Shown: piece after piece, positions 1 through 10,296 of the stretch
Position numbering within the stretch: position 1 is the first letter of the stretch
How the letters are laid out: each line of letters begins with the position of its first letter
Source: an uncultured Leifsonia sp.
Lineage (GTDB): Bacteria; Actinomycetota; Actinomycetes; Actinomycetales; Microbacteriaceae
DNA: 64,000 nt
Direction of reading: 5' to 3'
NCBI RefSeq assembly: GCF_945957465.1
Contig: NZ_CAMFLC010000020.1
Coordinates: 1 to 64,000 of the forward strand
Notes under the pieces: model-generated
Seen by the model: the letters and a program-made list of their open reading frames with translations, nothing else
What the model was told of the DNA's origin: nothing
The model's database searches: none
Translations under genes and position numbers: made by a program

Positions 1-982
<982 letters not shown>

Positions 983-1144
983 TGATGCACTCCATTTTGT
1001 TCGGTCGGGCCGATGATGCCCGCGCCCGGTGGACGCACGCCGCACGGCAGAGTCCGCCGACGATAGAGAACATCGTACTTGGTTCCCCTCCGCGCACGTC
1101 CCGCACCTGCTGGGAGGGGGCTGACAGACGGGTGGACACAGGGA

Positions 1145-1183
1145 CGCCGATGGCGCGCGCCGCCCGGGCGCACGCCATCGGCG
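1145..1183 (-). terminator. Hairpin terminator downstream of hpf
   Basis: Two perfect 11-base inverted arms (1145-1155 and 1173-1183) enclose a 17-base loop. They lie 6 bases beyond the hpf stop on the minus strand. No U-tract follows, so this would be a U-poor hairpin of the kind common in high-GC actinobacteria. Its position between hpf and secA suggests secA has its own promoter. The rest of the 983-1189 gap shows no coding pattern. Confidence 0.6.
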
Positions 1184-1189
1184 CGTCGA

Positions 1190-1888
1190 TCAGCCGAGTT
1201 TGCGGCTCGCGGTCGCGACCTCCTGCAGCTCCTCGGCTTCGTCATCGAGGGCGATCACGCCGTAGTCCCAGCCCTTGCGACGGTAGACGACGCTCGGCCG
1301 CTTGGTCTCCTGGTCCACGAACAGGTAGAAGTCGTGGCCGACCAGTTCCATGTAATAGAGGGCGTCGTCGACGGTCATCGGGACGCTCGCGAAGACCTTC
1401 TGACGGATCACGACGGGGCTGTACTCCTCGTCGGCCTCACTCTGCTCCGCCTCATCGGTGACGGCGGGCACGCTGCCCGTGCGCACCTGGTCGAGCACCG
1501 ACACCGGCGCGGCGGCGAGCCCCACGGCGCTGAAGCCGTCGGTGCTGGCCTCGCGCAACGAGGTGGGGCGGTGCTGGCCGCGATGCACCTTGCGCCGGTC
1601 CTTGGCCCTCCTGACGCGTTCGAGGAGTTTCCCGAGCGCGATGTCGAACGCTGCGTACTTGTCGGTTCCGGTCGCCTCCGACCGCACCACGGCTCGAGGC
1701 CCGACCAGCGTCAGTTCGACCCGGTCGTCCCCGTTCTGGGATCCCAGCTTCTCGTTGTGCCTGCTGACCTTGATCTCCAACGAGATGGCCCGCTCGGCGA
1801 GATGCGCGACTTTGTCGGCCTTCTCCGTCGCATATTCGCGGAACCGATCAGTGATACCCAGGTTGCGTCCGACGATGTTGATGTCCAT
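1190..1888 (-). CDS. hpf: Ribosome hibernation-promoting factor, long form
   Basis: Long-form HPF binds the 30S decoding site through its N-terminal S30AE domain and pairs 70S ribosomes into 100S dimers through its C-terminal domain, protecting idle ribosomes. The protein is 232 residues, the usual long-HPF length. The N-terminal domain begins MDINIVGRNLGITDRFREY (residues 1 to about 100). A variable linker follows. The conserved C-terminal dimerisation domain runs from about residue 170 and contains DDALYYMELVGHDFYLFVD. The ATG at 1888 has a strong GGGAGG site 7 bases upstream. It lies between the comF-like gene and secA, as in other actinobacteria. Confidence 0.96.
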   Translation of the reverse strand: MDINIVGRNLGITDRFREYATEKADKVAHLAERAISLEIKVSRHNEKLGSQNGDDRVELTLVGPRAVVRSEATGTDKYAAFDIALGKLLERVRRAKDRRKVHRGQHRPTSLREASTDGFSAVGLAAAPVSVLDQVRTGSVPAVTDEAEQSEADEEYSPVVIRQKVFASVPMTVDDALYYMELVGHDFYLFVDQETKRPSVVYRRKGWDYGVIALDDEAEELQEVATASRKLG

Positions 1889-2038
1889 GGAGACCTCCCT
1901 GATCCGGCGTGACGTCCGCCCGGATCACGAAGGGCGGATCACTCGCGCCTTTTCGACTACCGTAGTGCTCCCCCGCACGTAACGGAACCGTGGTCGGCAG
2001 GTGAATTCTGCGGTATCACCTCAGTGTTTCCTGAATAC

Positions 2039-2710
2039 TCACCGACGCCGCGGGGTCTGCGCGATGGTGGCCGCCCCCGCCACCTCGCCGCCCGCCGACG
2101 CGATCGCCCTCGCAGCCTCCGCGAGCGTGGCACCCGTCGTCACGATGTCGTCGACGAGCAGGCAGCGCCTCCCCGCGACCCGGCTCGACGCGACCAGGCT
2201 GCCCTCGCGGTTGCGCTCGCGTTCGCTCGAGGACAGCACCGCCTGGTCGGCGGTCTGGCGAGCGAGTCGCAAGGCGCGCCAGAGCGGCGGGAGCAGGAGG
2301 CGCGACCGGGCGAGCACCATGCCCGTCGGGTGGTAGCCCCTGCGCCGCCACGCCGCTCGCGTCGACGGGATGAGCACCGGGACGACGGGTCGCCCGGCGC
2401 TCGCGGCGATGACCGCGCGGCGCAGGGCACCCGCCAGCGCCGGTGCGACATCCACCCGGCCGGCGTCCTTGTAGGCGAGGAGGACCGCCCGTGGCACGTC
2501 GACGTAGTCGAGGGACGAGAAGACCGTGAAGCCGGCGACCGTCCGGTTGCGGTCCTGGGGCGTCAGCGAGCGCGCGCACGCCGGACAGACCGACCGGTCA
2601 GGAGCCGAGCAGCCTGCGCACCGGACGGGCAGCAGCACGGCCGCCGCGTCGAGCAGGGCGCTTCGCACGAGGGATCCCGCTGCGCCGGGACGTGAGGTGG
2701 ATGCGTTCAT
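2039..2710 (-). CDS. ComF family phosphoribosyltransferase-like protein
   Basis: This 223-residue protein belongs to the ComF/GntX family, which pairs an N-terminal four-cysteine zinc site with a type I phosphoribosyltransferase fold. The cysteines are C31, C34, C42 and C45. The PRPP-binding loop is RRCLLVDDIVTTGATLAEA near residues 180-198. ComF is needed for DNA uptake in naturally transformable bacteria, but in actinobacteria the homologue sits between lpqB and hpf and its role is not established. The ATG at 2710 is preceded by GAGGGG. About 97 bases separate it from lpqB, so it may be co-transcribed with mtrAB-lpqB. Confidence 0.9.
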   Translation of the reverse strand: MNASTSRPGAAGSLVRSALLDAAAVLLPVRCAGCSAPDRSVCPACARSLTPQDRNRTVAGFTVFSSLDYVDVPRAVLLAYKDAGRVDVAPALAGALRRAVIAASAGRPVVPVLIPSTRAAWRRRGYHPTGMVLARSRLLLPPLWRALRLARQTADQAVLSSSERERNREGSLVASSRVAGRRCLLVDDIVTTGATLAEAARAIASAGGEVAGAATIAQTPRRR

Positions 2711-2807
2711 CCCCTCAGCATCGAGTGCCCGGACCGGCCGCGGAGCTTCCTCGCACGAATCCGTGGAGAACCCACCACCGCGCCGTCGTGTGGAGGACGA
2801 CCGCGGA

Positions 2808-4502
2808 TCAGGGCTGGCCGAGCTGTACGGCGACAGTGCCCACCTTGTCGGCCTGCGTCTGCCATCCGCTCCCGGTCGGCGCCTGCAGCGTGCCGTCGCC
2901 CGCGAGCACCAGGTATCGCGAGAGACCGCCCGCGCCCACGATGGTGCGGCCTGCGGTGGGACCGGCCGTCGCGCTCGAGGTGCCGCCGATGGTCTGCTCG
3001 GTGATCGACGTGGCGTCGCCGTTCGTGGTCGCCAGCACCGCGACGGTCAGCTCTCCCGTCCACGCGATCGAGGTCGGCGAGCCGTCGCCCACCGCCAGTT
3101 CGACGGGCTGCGTGAGGGAGGTCGGCAGCCCATCCGCACCGCGGACCACCCCTGCCGCGGCCACGGAGTAGCCGAGGGCGGTGCGGAGCACCGCGACGAC
3201 GCGGGTGCCGTCGCGCGAGACGGCGAGCGAGACGATCCCGATCGCACCGGGCCAGTCGACCTTGACGGCGTGCGGCTGCCCGTTCGAGCCGGCGACCTGC
3301 AGGGCGTTCGGCGACGAGCCGGGAACGCTCCAGAGCCAGCCGTCGTTGTCGAGAGCGGGCGGGATGAGTCCGGGCCGGGTGTCGACGTGGACCGGATCCC
3401 CCGTCTTGCGGACCAGCACGGCCGCCCCGTGCGAGAGCACCGCGACCTGATCGCGGCTGGCGTCGATCGTCGCAGCGCTGGGCTGGAGCGTCACCACCTT
3501 GTCGCTCACGCCGCTCAGGTCGGTGATCGTCGACCCGTTGAGCAGACCGAAGCTGTCTCCGCGGTAGACGATCGCGTGCGAGTCGACGGGCGGGTCCTGC
3601 AGCGGCGACGACGCATCGGACAGCGGCGGTATCTGCTGCGCGTTGCCTTCGATCGACAGCTGGACGGAGGACGCCAGGGCGCCGAGGCTCTGCTCCAGCT
3701 GGAGCTGCATGCGCTGGAGCTGCAGTTGGTCCGCCTGACCGGCCTCCGAGCTGAGATCGACGCGCGCGACGCCGCCGACGGTCGTGACCGACGGCACGGC
3801 GAGCTGGGTCCCCTGCGGGAAGGCGCTCGTCACTGCCCCGTTGAGCCATTTGGCGGGACCGGCGAGCACCGCTCCGGCCACGCGGGTCGCCGCCGAGGCG
3901 ACGCGCGCGGGGAACCAGCGCGCATCCGGCACCAGATAGGAGTATCCGGTGTTGTAGAAGTACAGGGTCTGCTGACTGTAGACGGCGCGGAACGTCGGGT
4001 CGTCGATGACGACGCCGTCGGGCGCCACCGCGATGCGCCACTGCCCGTTCTCGCGGGCGACCTCGTAGGACAGACCGATCGGCGCCTTGCTCGCGACCGG
4101 GCGGTAGGAACCGACGCTGTCGACGTTGGCGACCGGGATGACGTCGACCGACCACTGGTTGCCATCGTGGTCGAACGTGCGGTTGCGGCCGTCGTCGACC
4201 GTGACCGACTCATCGGGATTCCACGATGCCGCCATCGACTTGGTCAGGTACTTGCGGGCGATACCGAAGTTGTTCTTCGGGCTGGATGCGGCGTCGATGA
4301 AACCTTGCACGATCCGCTGCGGCGACGCCCCGTTCTCGGGAGGCGACGGGTTGAAGTCGAGGTCGAGCTGGTCGTTGACCTGCGCGACGGGGCCGCCCTG
4401 GCGCACGGGTCCCGAATCGGGGATGCTCGCGCACGCCGCCAGCACCAGCGCCAGGGCGACGGCCACGGCTGCACCCAGCCCGCGTGCGGTCCTCCGGATC
4501 AT
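2808..4502 (-). CDS. lpqB: Lipoprotein LpqB, MtrAB accessory protein
   Basis: LpqB is an exported lipoprotein that in mycobacteria interacts with the sensor kinase MtrB and affects cell division and wall homeostasis. The 564-residue product has a signal peptide ending in the lipobox LVLAAC, with the lipidated cysteine at residue 24. A GerMN-type domain lies in roughly residues 200-310. A C-terminal beta-propeller-like region follows, with a motif [18 protein letters not shown]. Its ATG overlaps the mtrB stop by 4 bases (ATGA), so it is probably translationally coupled to mtrB. Length and gene order match the actinobacterial family. Confidence 0.95.
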   Translation of the reverse strand: MIRRTARGLGAAVAVALALVLAACASIPDSGPVRQGGPVAQVNDQLDLDFNPSPPENGASPQRIVQGFIDAASSPKNNFGIARKYLTKSMAASWNPDESVTVDDGRNRTFDHDGNQWSVDVIPVANVDSVGSYRPVASKAPIGLSYEVARENGQWRIAVAPDGVVIDDPTFRAVYSQQTLYFYNTGYSYLVPDARWFPARVASAATRVAGAVLAGPAKWLNGAVTSAFPQGTQLAVPSVTTVGGVARVDLSSEAGQADQLQLQRMQLQLEQSLGALASSVQLSIEGNAQQIPPLSDASSPLQDPPVDSHAIVYRGDSFGLLNGSTITDLSGVSDKVVTLQPSAATIDASRDQVAVLSHGAAVLVRKTGDPVHVDTRPGLIPPALDNDGWLWSVPGSSPNALQVAGSNGQPHAVKVDWPGAIGIVSLAVSRDGTRVVAVLRTALGYSVAAAGVVRGADGLPTSLTQPVELAVGDGSPTSIAWTGELTVAVLATTNGDATSITEQTIGGTSSATAGPTAGRTIVGAGGLSRYLVLAGDGTLQAPTGSGWQTQADKVGTVAVQLGQP

Positions 4503-6154
4503 GCGCGAGCCTCACTCTCGGGCCGCCGCACCGGCTTGGCGCCCGCGTCGGCAGGCGGCAGCGGCAGCGGCGACGAGGTGATCCCCTTGCCGGTGACGCG
4601 CGGCAGCGTGAGCCGGAAGCACGCGCCCTCGCCCGGCATCGACCACACCTGCAGCCAGCCGGAGTGCAGCGTGACATCCTCGAGCGAGATCGCGAGGCCG
4701 AGCCCGGTTCCGCCGAGCGTGCGCTTGCGCGACGGGTCGGCCCGCCAGAACCGGTCGAACACGTGATTGACGTCGTTCTGATTCATACCGACCCCGTAGT
4801 CGCGTACCGAGAGCGCCACAGCGGTCTCGTTGCTGTCGACGGTCACCACCACCGGGGCTCCTTCGCCGTGCTCGATCGCGTTGCCGAGGAGGTTTCGGAC
4901 GACACGCCGGATGCGCCGCGGGTCCATCCCGACGTCGAAGTAGCCGCCGGGCGCCTCCAGGCGCAGTTCCGAACCGTTCTGCTCGGCCACGGCGCGAAGC
5001 TCGTCGACCACCTCTTCGGCGAGGCGCACCAGGTTCGTGGGCTCCGGCTCGAGCGCCACGGATCCCGCGTCGTACCGGCTGATCTCCAGCAGGTCGGAGA
5101 GGAGCCGGTCGAAGCGCTCGATCTGCGTGTGCAGCAGCTCGGCGGTGCGGGTGGTCGCCGGCGGGAACGTTCCGCGCTGGTCGTAGATGACGTCGCCGGC
5201 GAGCCGGATCGTGGTCAGCGGCGTGCGGAGCTCGTGCGAGACGTCCGAGACGAAGCGCTGCTGGAGCTGCGACAGGGTCGCCAGCTGATTGATCTGGCTC
5301 TGGAGACTGTCCGCCATTCCGTTGAACGACCGCGCCAGCGACGCGAAGACGTCCTCCCCCTTCTCGGGGATGCGCACCGCCAGGTCGCCGGCGGCGAGCC
5401 TTTCGCTCGTGCGCGCCGCGACCCGGATCGGCTCGACGACGAACCGCACGATGAGCCAGGTGATCGCGCCGATCAGCACGATCAGCGCGAGCCCCGCCAG
5501 CAGCAGCGTGTTCTGCACGAACAACAGGGTGTTCTCGGAGTCGCGCAGGTTGTAGCCGATGTACAGCTCGTAGCGGCCGTACGAGGGCAGGGTGAGCTGG
5601 CTTCCGACGACGATGCCGGGGTCGGTCGAGTCGGTGCCGGACGGCAATGCGACCGACTGATAGAACTGCTTCGTCCCGCCCTTCTGCACGGCGGTGCGCA
5701 GTTCGGGCGAGATCACCGGGTTGAGCGCCGGGCTCCCCCGGTCGGGCGGCGCGAGCACGCTGGTGTCTTGTCCGGGCACGCGGTACGCCGCGATCAACCG
5801 GCTCGAGGTCGACGCCTGGACCGACTGGAGCGTGGAGTTGAGCAGGTTCTTGCCGCTGTCCGCCGACCCGATGTCGGACGCGTTGAGCGTCGACTGCGCG
5901 GCGGTCGTCGCCCGGCTGGAGTCGCGAAGGGCCTGGTCGAGTCGCGACTGGTACAGGTCGTTGCTGATGCTGAGCGCCATGTAGACGCCGGTCACGAGGA
6001 TCGCGACGCCGGTCAGCAGGACCGTGATCGCCACGGTGCGCAGCTGAAGGGACCGGCGCCACAGGCGCGCGACCTCGGACGGCACCTGCCGCCACCACTC
6101 CCTGTCGGGCCACCGCAAGCGCATCGCGGTCGTCTCGCCGTCAGGTCGCCGCAC
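4499..6154 (-). CDS. mtrB: Sensor histidine kinase MtrB
   Basis: MtrB is the membrane histidine kinase that phosphorylates MtrA and controls wall remodelling and division in actinobacteria. There are two membrane segments, near residues 38-60 ([19 protein letters not shown]) and about 210-235, which flank an extracytoplasmic sensor domain. A HAMP domain follows. The HisKA box is [19 protein letters not shown], with the phospho-accepting His in SHELRTP. The ATPase boxes are [17 protein letters not shown] and GTGLGLAIS. The longest start overlaps mtrA by 14 bases. The internal ATG at 6124 (MRLRWPD) is a plausible alternative that would remove 10 residues. Confidence 0.96.
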   Translation of the reverse strand: MRRPDGETTAMRLRWPDREWWRQVPSEVARLWRRSLQLRTVAITVLLTGVAILVTGVYMALSISNDLYQSRLDQALRDSSRATTAAQSTLNASDIGSADSGKNLLNSTLQSVQASTSSRLIAAYRVPGQDTSVLAPPDRGSPALNPVISPELRTAVQKGGTKQFYQSVALPSGTDSTDPGIVVGSQLTLPSYGRYELYIGYNLRDSENTLLFVQNTLLLAGLALIVLIGAITWLIVRFVVEPIRVAARTSERLAAGDLAVRIPEKGEDVFASLARSFNGMADSLQSQINQLATLSQLQQRFVSDVSHELRTPLTTIRLAGDVIYDQRGTFPPATTRTAELLHTQIERFDRLLSDLLEISRYDAGSVALEPEPTNLVRLAEEVVDELRAVAEQNGSELRLEAPGGYFDVGMDPRRIRRVVRNLLGNAIEHGEGAPVVVTVDSNETAVALSVRDYGVGMNQNDVNHVFDRFWRADPSRKRTLGGTGLGLAISLEDVTLHSGWLQVWSMPGEGACFRLTLPRVTGKGITSSPLPLPPADAGAKPVRRPESEARA

Positions 6155-6824
6155 CGGCGCGGTAGCCGACCCCGCGCACGGTCATCACGATCTTCGGGTT
6201 GTCCGGGTCCTGCTCCACCTTGGCGCGCAGACGCTGGACGTGGACGTTCACGAGCCGGGTGTCCGCCTTGTAGTGGTAGCCCCACACCTGCTCGAGCAGC
6301 ATCTCGCGCGTGAAGACCTGCTGCGGCTTGGACGCGAGCGCCAGCAGGAGATCGAACTCGAGCGGCGTGAGTGCGATTCGTTCGTCGCCGCGGCGCACCT
6401 CGTGGCCGGCGACGTCGACGAGCAGGTCTCCGACCCGGAGCTGCTCCGCGGGCGGCACGGTCGGCGCTGGACGCAGGCGCGTGCGGATGCGCGCGACGAG
6501 CTCCTTGGGGTTGAACGGCTTGACCATGTAGTCGTCGGCGCCCGACTCGAGGCCCTTGACGACATCGGCGGTGTCGGACTTGGCCGTGAGCATGATGACC
6601 GGAGTGCCGGACTCCGCGCGGATGCGGCTGCACACCTCGATGCCGTCGAGGCCGGGGAGCATGAGGTCGAGGAGGACGAGGTCGGGCTTGCTGGCGCGGA
6701 AGATCTCGATCGCCTGGGCTCCGTCTTCGCAGAACACCGGGTCGAATCCCTCGGTGCGGAGCACGATGCCGATCATCTCGGCGAGCGCGGTGTCGTCGTC
6801 GACCACCAGGATGCGACTAGTCAT
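6141..6824 (-). CDS. mtrA: Response regulator MtrA
   Basis: MtrA is an OmpR-family DNA-binding response regulator, essential in mycobacteria, that controls wall hydrolase and division genes. The 227-residue length matches the family. The receiver domain begins TSRILVVDDD and carries the phospho-acceptor Asp53 in LVLLDLMLPGLDG. Lys in MVKPFNPKELVARI is the conserved switch lysine. The C-terminal winged helix contains LTPLEFDLLLALASKP, and the recognition-helix region lies in VNVHVQRLRAKVE. The same frame stays open far upstream, but ATG at 6824 gives the correct N-terminus and has AGGGGAA upstream. It starts an mtrA-mtrB-lpqB transcription unit. Confidence 0.97.
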   Translation of the reverse strand: MTSRILVVDDDTALAEMIGIVLRTEGFDPVFCEDGAQAIEIFRASKPDLVLLDLMLPGLDGIEVCSRIRAESGTPVIMLTAKSDTADVVKGLESGADDYMVKPFNPKELVARIRTRLRPAPTVPPAEQLRVGDLLVDVAGHEVRRGDERIALTPLEFDLLLALASKPQQVFTREMLLEQVWGYHYKADTRLVNVHVQRLRAKVEQDPDNPKIVMTVRGVGYRAGAAT

Positions 6825-7055
6825 GTCCGAAGATTCCCCTGAACCCCTCTCGGGCGGCGCAAGCCGCAGGTGTAACGGGACCAGCGTAGTCGAGGAGGCT
6901 GCGCGAGCCTTGTATGCCGGCCCGGTGCCCGCTGTGCGCCGGACCGGCATCCGCGCCTGCTGCGCCCGCCGACGTGCCCCGTGGGCGGGGCATCGCAGCG
7001 GCGACGGATGTGCCAGCATGGGAGCACGCATCAGACGGGGGATGAGAGGCACGGC
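6825..7055. promoter_or_regulatory. Divergent upstream region of mtrA and the 7056 operon
   Basis: This 231-base non-coding gap separates divergent starts. On the minus strand a TACGCT -10-like hexamer (complement of 6883-6888) lies about 60 bases before mtrA, but I see no good -35. GC-rich imperfect repeats around 6920-7000 could form hairpins. No convincing ORF was found. Confidence 0.4.
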
Positions 7056-8360
7056 GTGAGCGACGACCAGACCTGGCGGGCACCCGGCTCGTCCGAGGAC
7101 ACGGCACGGGCCGACGCGGCAGGGGCCGACGCTGCAGGGACCGGCACTCCGACCCCGCCGCCTGCTCCCCCCGCCGCTCCGCCGCAGTACGGCGAGTACG
7201 CTCCCGGCGGCTATCCGCAGCAGCCCGGCTGGCAGCAGCAGCCCGGCTGGCAGCAGCAGCCCGTCTGGCAGCAGTACGGCGCGCCGGGAGCCCAGCCCGG
7301 CTGGGCGCCCCCGCCGAAGCCCGGCCTCATCCCGCTGCGACCCTTGGGGTTCGGCACGCTCATCGGCGCGCCCTTCCAGGCGCTGCGCCGCAACCCCAAG
7401 ATCACGGTCGGCGCCGCCCTGCTGTTGCAGGGCATCCCGACGATCATCGTGTCGGTGCTCATCGCCGGCGGCGTGTTCGTGCTGGTCGACCGCATCGCCA
7501 ACGCCGATGCGGCGGATCGCGACACCATCGCCGCCGGCGCCATCGGCGGCACGATCGTGCTGGGCGTGCTCGCCGTCGTCATCTCGACCGTCTTCAGCGC
7601 CCTCCTGCAGGGCATCGTCGTCAGCGAAGTATCGCGCGAAAGCCTCGGCGAGAAGCTCACCTTCCGCACGCTCTGGCAGCTCATCCGGGGCCGGATCGGC
7701 GGCCTGATCGGCTGGACCTTCCTGGTCTTCCTCGCGTGGTTCCTGGGCATCGCGCTCGTGGTGTCGGTGATCGTCGCACTCGCCATGCTCGGCGGCGTCG
7801 CCGGCATCGTCGGGGCGGTGCTGGTGGGCGTCGGCGGCTCGATCGGCCTCATCGTGATCGGGGTCTGGCTCTACACCAAGCTGTCGGTCGTGCCGAGCGC
7901 CCTTGTGATCGAACGGCTCCCGCTGCGGGCGGCGGTCGCGCGCTCCTGGCGGCTGACGACCGGCTACTTCTGGCGCACCTTCGGCGTCCTCATCCTGCTC
8001 TGGCTCATCATCTACGCGGTGACGCAGGTGATCTCGATCCCGTTCGCGCTCATCGGCGCGATGGTCGGCGGCGTGTTCGCCCCCACCTCGCTGAGCACGC
8101 CCGACTCCGGCGACTTCGCCACCGTGATCGCCAGCCAGCTCGGCGTGAACGTGCTCTCGGCCGTCGTGGGCGCGATCGTCGGCGCGATCGGCAGCGTCGT
8201 GCAGTCGGCCGCGATCGGCCTCATCTACATCGACCTCCGGATGCGGAAAGAGGGCCTCGACCTCGAGTTGGTGCGGTTCGTGGAGGCACGGCAGACCGGT
8301 CACGACCTGCCCGACCCGTATACGCAGCCCGCACCCACCGCCGCCTGGCCGGGCGCCTGA
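7056..8360 (+). CDS. Polytopic membrane protein with a Pro/Gln-rich N-terminus (GPDPase_memb-like)
   Basis: Function is not known. The 434-residue product has a disordered N-terminus of about 100 residues rich in Ala, Pro and Gln, including three six-residue units QQPGWQ. About six membrane segments follow (for example IIVSVLIAGGVFVLV and LIGWTFLVFLAWFLGIALVV). The membrane part resembles the domain fused to glycerophosphodiester phosphodiesterases, but no phosphodiesterase catalytic domain is present. I chose the GTG at 7056 because GAGAGG lies just upstream; the longer frame reaches into the intergenic region. The stop is 2 bases before the next gene, so it leads the DUF4129/DUF4350/MoxR/DUF58 operon. 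Confidence 0.8.
   Translation: MSDDQTWRAPGSSEDTARADAAGADAAGTGTPTPPPAPPAAPPQYGEYAPGGYPQQPGWQQQPGWQQQPVWQQYGAPGAQPGWAPPPKPGLIPLRPLGFGTLIGAPFQALRRNPKITVGAALLLQGIPTIIVSVLIAGGVFVLVDRIANADAADRDTIAAGAIGGTIVLGVLAVVISTVFSALLQGIVVSEVSRESLGEKLTFRTLWQLIRGRIGGLIGWTFLVFLAWFLGIALVVSVIVALAMLGGVAGIVGAVLVGVGGSIGLIVIGVWLYTKLSVVPSALVIERLPLRAAVARSWRLTTGYFWRTFGVLILLWLIIYAVTQVISIPFALIGAMVGGVFAPTSLSTPDSGDFATVIASQLGVNVLSAVVGAIVGAIGSVVQSAAIGLIYIDLRMRKEGLDLELVRFVEARQTGHDLPDPYTQPAPTAAWPGA
7218..7271 (+). repeat. Three 18-base tandem repeats encoding QQPGWQ
   Basis: Units at 7218-7235, 7236-7253 and 7254-7271 are in frame. The first two are identical and the third has one G-to-T change. They encode a proline/tryptophan-rich cytoplasmic tail in front of the first membrane segment. 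Length variation between strains is likely. Confidence 0.9.
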
Positions 8361-8362
8361 GC

Positions 8363-9019
8363 GTGCTCCTGCTCGGCCCGCCCCGGCTCGATGTGCCCGT
8401 CGATCCCTCGTCGCCGCAGGCGCAGGACTGGCTGCGCAACGAGCTCGCGAAGCCCGAATACCAGGCGGCGAAGCCCACGTGGTTCGACGTGGCGTCCAAA
8501 GCGGTGCAGGACTGGCTGGCCTCGCTGCTCAACGGGCCGACCGGCGACGCCGGGCCCGTGCTGCTGCTGGTGGTCGTCCTGATCATCGCCGCGCTCATCG
8601 TCGCCGCATTCCTGATCTTCGGCCGCCCGCGGGTCAACCGCAGGAGCACTTCCGATCGGCGCGCCCTGTTCGGCGCCGATGACGCCCGCTCCGCCGACGA
8701 GCTGCGCCGGTCGGCCGCGGACGCCGCCCTGCTCGCGGACTGGCCGCTCGCGATCGAGGAGCAGTTCCGGGCGATCGCCGCCGCCCTCCACGAACGCACC
8801 CTGGTGGAGGTGCGACCGGGGACGACCGCGACCGAGTTCGCCGCGCAGGCGGCGCGACCGGCTCCCGCGCTCGCCGACGAGTTGCGCCAGGCCGCGCGCA
8901 CCTTCGACGAGGTGCGCTACCTCGATCGCCCGGGCACCCAGGCCGGGTATCAGCAGCTGGTCGCGCTCGACGCGCAGCTGCAGCGCGTCCGCCCGGCGCA
9001 GGAGGCGGTGGTCGCGTGA
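8363..9019 (+). CDS. DUF4129 domain-containing membrane protein
   Basis: The 218-residue protein has a short extracytoplasmic N-terminal segment, one strong membrane helix (VLLLVVVLIIAALIVAAFLI, about residues 67-89) and a cytoplasmic helical domain. DUF4129 domains are usually found beside transglutaminase, MoxR and DUF58 genes, which fits here. Biochemical role is unknown; family context suggests a membrane-associated assembly or wall-remodelling complex. The same frame is open far upstream inside the previous gene, so I took the GTG at 8363, 2 bases after that gene's stop. Its own stop overlaps the next GTG (GTGA). Confidence 0.85.
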   Translation: MLLLGPPRLDVPVDPSSPQAQDWLRNELAKPEYQAAKPTWFDVASKAVQDWLASLLNGPTGDAGPVLLLVVVLIIAALIVAAFLIFGRPRVNRRSTSDRRALFGADDARSADELRRSAADAALLADWPLAIEEQFRAIAAALHERTLVEVRPGTTATEFAAQAARPAPALADELRQAARTFDEVRYLDRPGTQAGYQQLVALDAQLQRVRPAQEAVVA

Positions 9020-10296
9020 CGAGAACGCTCCCGTCGGGTGCTCCGCTCACCGAGCCGGCTCCGCCCTCCGGAGACGACGTCGCCGCCGCCGTCTCCCCCA
9101 CCGTCCGCCGGACGGCGCGCCGAGCCGTGCCCTGGGTCGTCCTGGGGATCATCGCGCTCCTCGTCGCCCTCGCCGGCCTCGCGGTGGGAGGAGTCCGCGG
9201 TGTCGCCGGCGACCCGCTGAGCGCCACGAATCCGGGGCCGGCCGGCGGCAAGGCCCTGGCTCAGGTGCTCGGCCGGCAGGGGGTCACGGTGAAGACCGCC
9301 GGGTCGCTCGGCGACGTCAGGGACAGCGCCGACGACGACACGACGGTGCTCGTGTTCGATCCCCAGGGCAACCTGAACCGCGACGGATACGAGCAGTTGA
9401 CTTCGCTGGCCGGCACCATCGTGGTCGTCGAGCCGGATTTCGCCGCTCTGCGCGCACTCGCCCCCACCGTCAACGCGGCGGGCGCACCCCACGGCGTCGC
9501 TTCGGCCGGCTGCGACCTCCCCGCCGCCCAGCGCGCCGGGCGCATCGATCCGCGCCCGACGGCGAACACCGAGGGCGCGGCGTCGCCCGGCAGCTTCCGC
9601 GCGACCGGCGACGCCACGGCCTGCTTCGAGGGATCGGGCGGTCGCTCCTCGCTGGTCCGCACCGTCTACGAGGGTCGCACCGTCTACCTGCTGGGCTCGG
9701 CCGCGACCCTCATGAACGACGGGATCGACCGCCTCGGCAACGCAGCTCTGGGCCTCAATCTGCTCGGCGCACATCGGACGCTGGTCTGGTATCTCCCCGG
9801 GCTGCTCGACCGTCCCGTCACCGGGCCGGCCGACCTGGCCTCGCTCACACCCGGCTGGGTCACGCCCGTGGTGATCCTGCTCACCCTGGTGTTCGTGGCG
9901 GCGGCGGTCTGGCGCGGGCGCCGCTTCGGCCCGCTGGTGGTCGAGCACCTGCCGGTCGTCGTCCGTGCGGGCGAGACGCGCGAGGGACGCGCCCGCCTGT
10001 ATCAGCGCTCGTCGGCCCGGCTCCGCGCCGCCGACGCCCTGCGGATCGGCACGATCGGCCGACTCGCCGTCACCGTGGGACTGCCCCGGGCGGCCACGAC
10101 CGATGAGGTCGCCGAGGCCGTCGCCGCGCTCGTCGGCCGCGACCGAGCTACCGTGGTCCGCCTGCTGGTGGACGAGCGCCCCGGGTCGGACCGCGAACTC
10201 ATCGACCTCTCCGACCGGCTCGGCGAGCTCGAGCGCGCCACGTCGGCCGCCGCCTCCCCCGACAGTCCTCGAACGACCGGAAGAATGGAACAATGA
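9016..10296 (+). CDS. DUF4350 domain-containing membrane protein
   Basis: The 426-residue protein has an N-terminal membrane helix ([20 protein letters not shown], about residues 37-58) and a second near residues 282-302 (VVILLTLVFVAAAVW). Between them lies an extracytoplasmic domain of about 220 residues. DUF4350 is related to GldG/ABC-transport-associated glutamine-amidotransferase-like folds; no catalytic activity is known. The GTG start overlaps the DUF4129 stop by 4 bases and its stop overlaps the MoxR ATG by 4, indicating tight translational coupling in a MoxR cluster. Confidence 0.88.
   Translation: MTRTLPSGAPLTEPAPPSGDDVAAAVSPTVRRTARRAVPWVVLGIIALLVALAGLAVGGVRGVAGDPLSATNPGPAGGKALAQVLGRQGVTVKTAGSLGDVRDSADDDTTVLVFDPQGNLNRDGYEQLTSLAGTIVVVEPDFAALRALAPTVNAAGAPHGVASAGCDLPAAQRAGRIDPRPTANTEGAASPGSFRATGDATACFEGSGGRSSLVRTVYEGRTVYLLGSAATLMNDGIDRLGNAALGLNLLGAHRTLVWYLPGLLDRPVTGPADLASLTPGWVTPVVILLTLVFVAAAVWRGRRFGPLVVEHLPVVVRAGETREGRARLYQRSSARLRAADALRIGTIGRLAVTVGLPRAATTDEVAEAVAALVGRDRATVVRLLVDERPGSDRELIDLSDRLGELERATSAAASPDSPRTTGRMEQ

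Noticed and set aside
2526-4766. 746-residue forward open frame over comF and lpqB
   Set aside because: It runs antisense to lpqB and comF, has no family motif and is Arg/Gly-rich, a typical product of GC-rich antisense strands.
6141-8303. mtrA as a 720-residue protein
   Set aside because: The frame stays open upstream, but the extra part is antisense to the next operon; mtrA starts at 6824.
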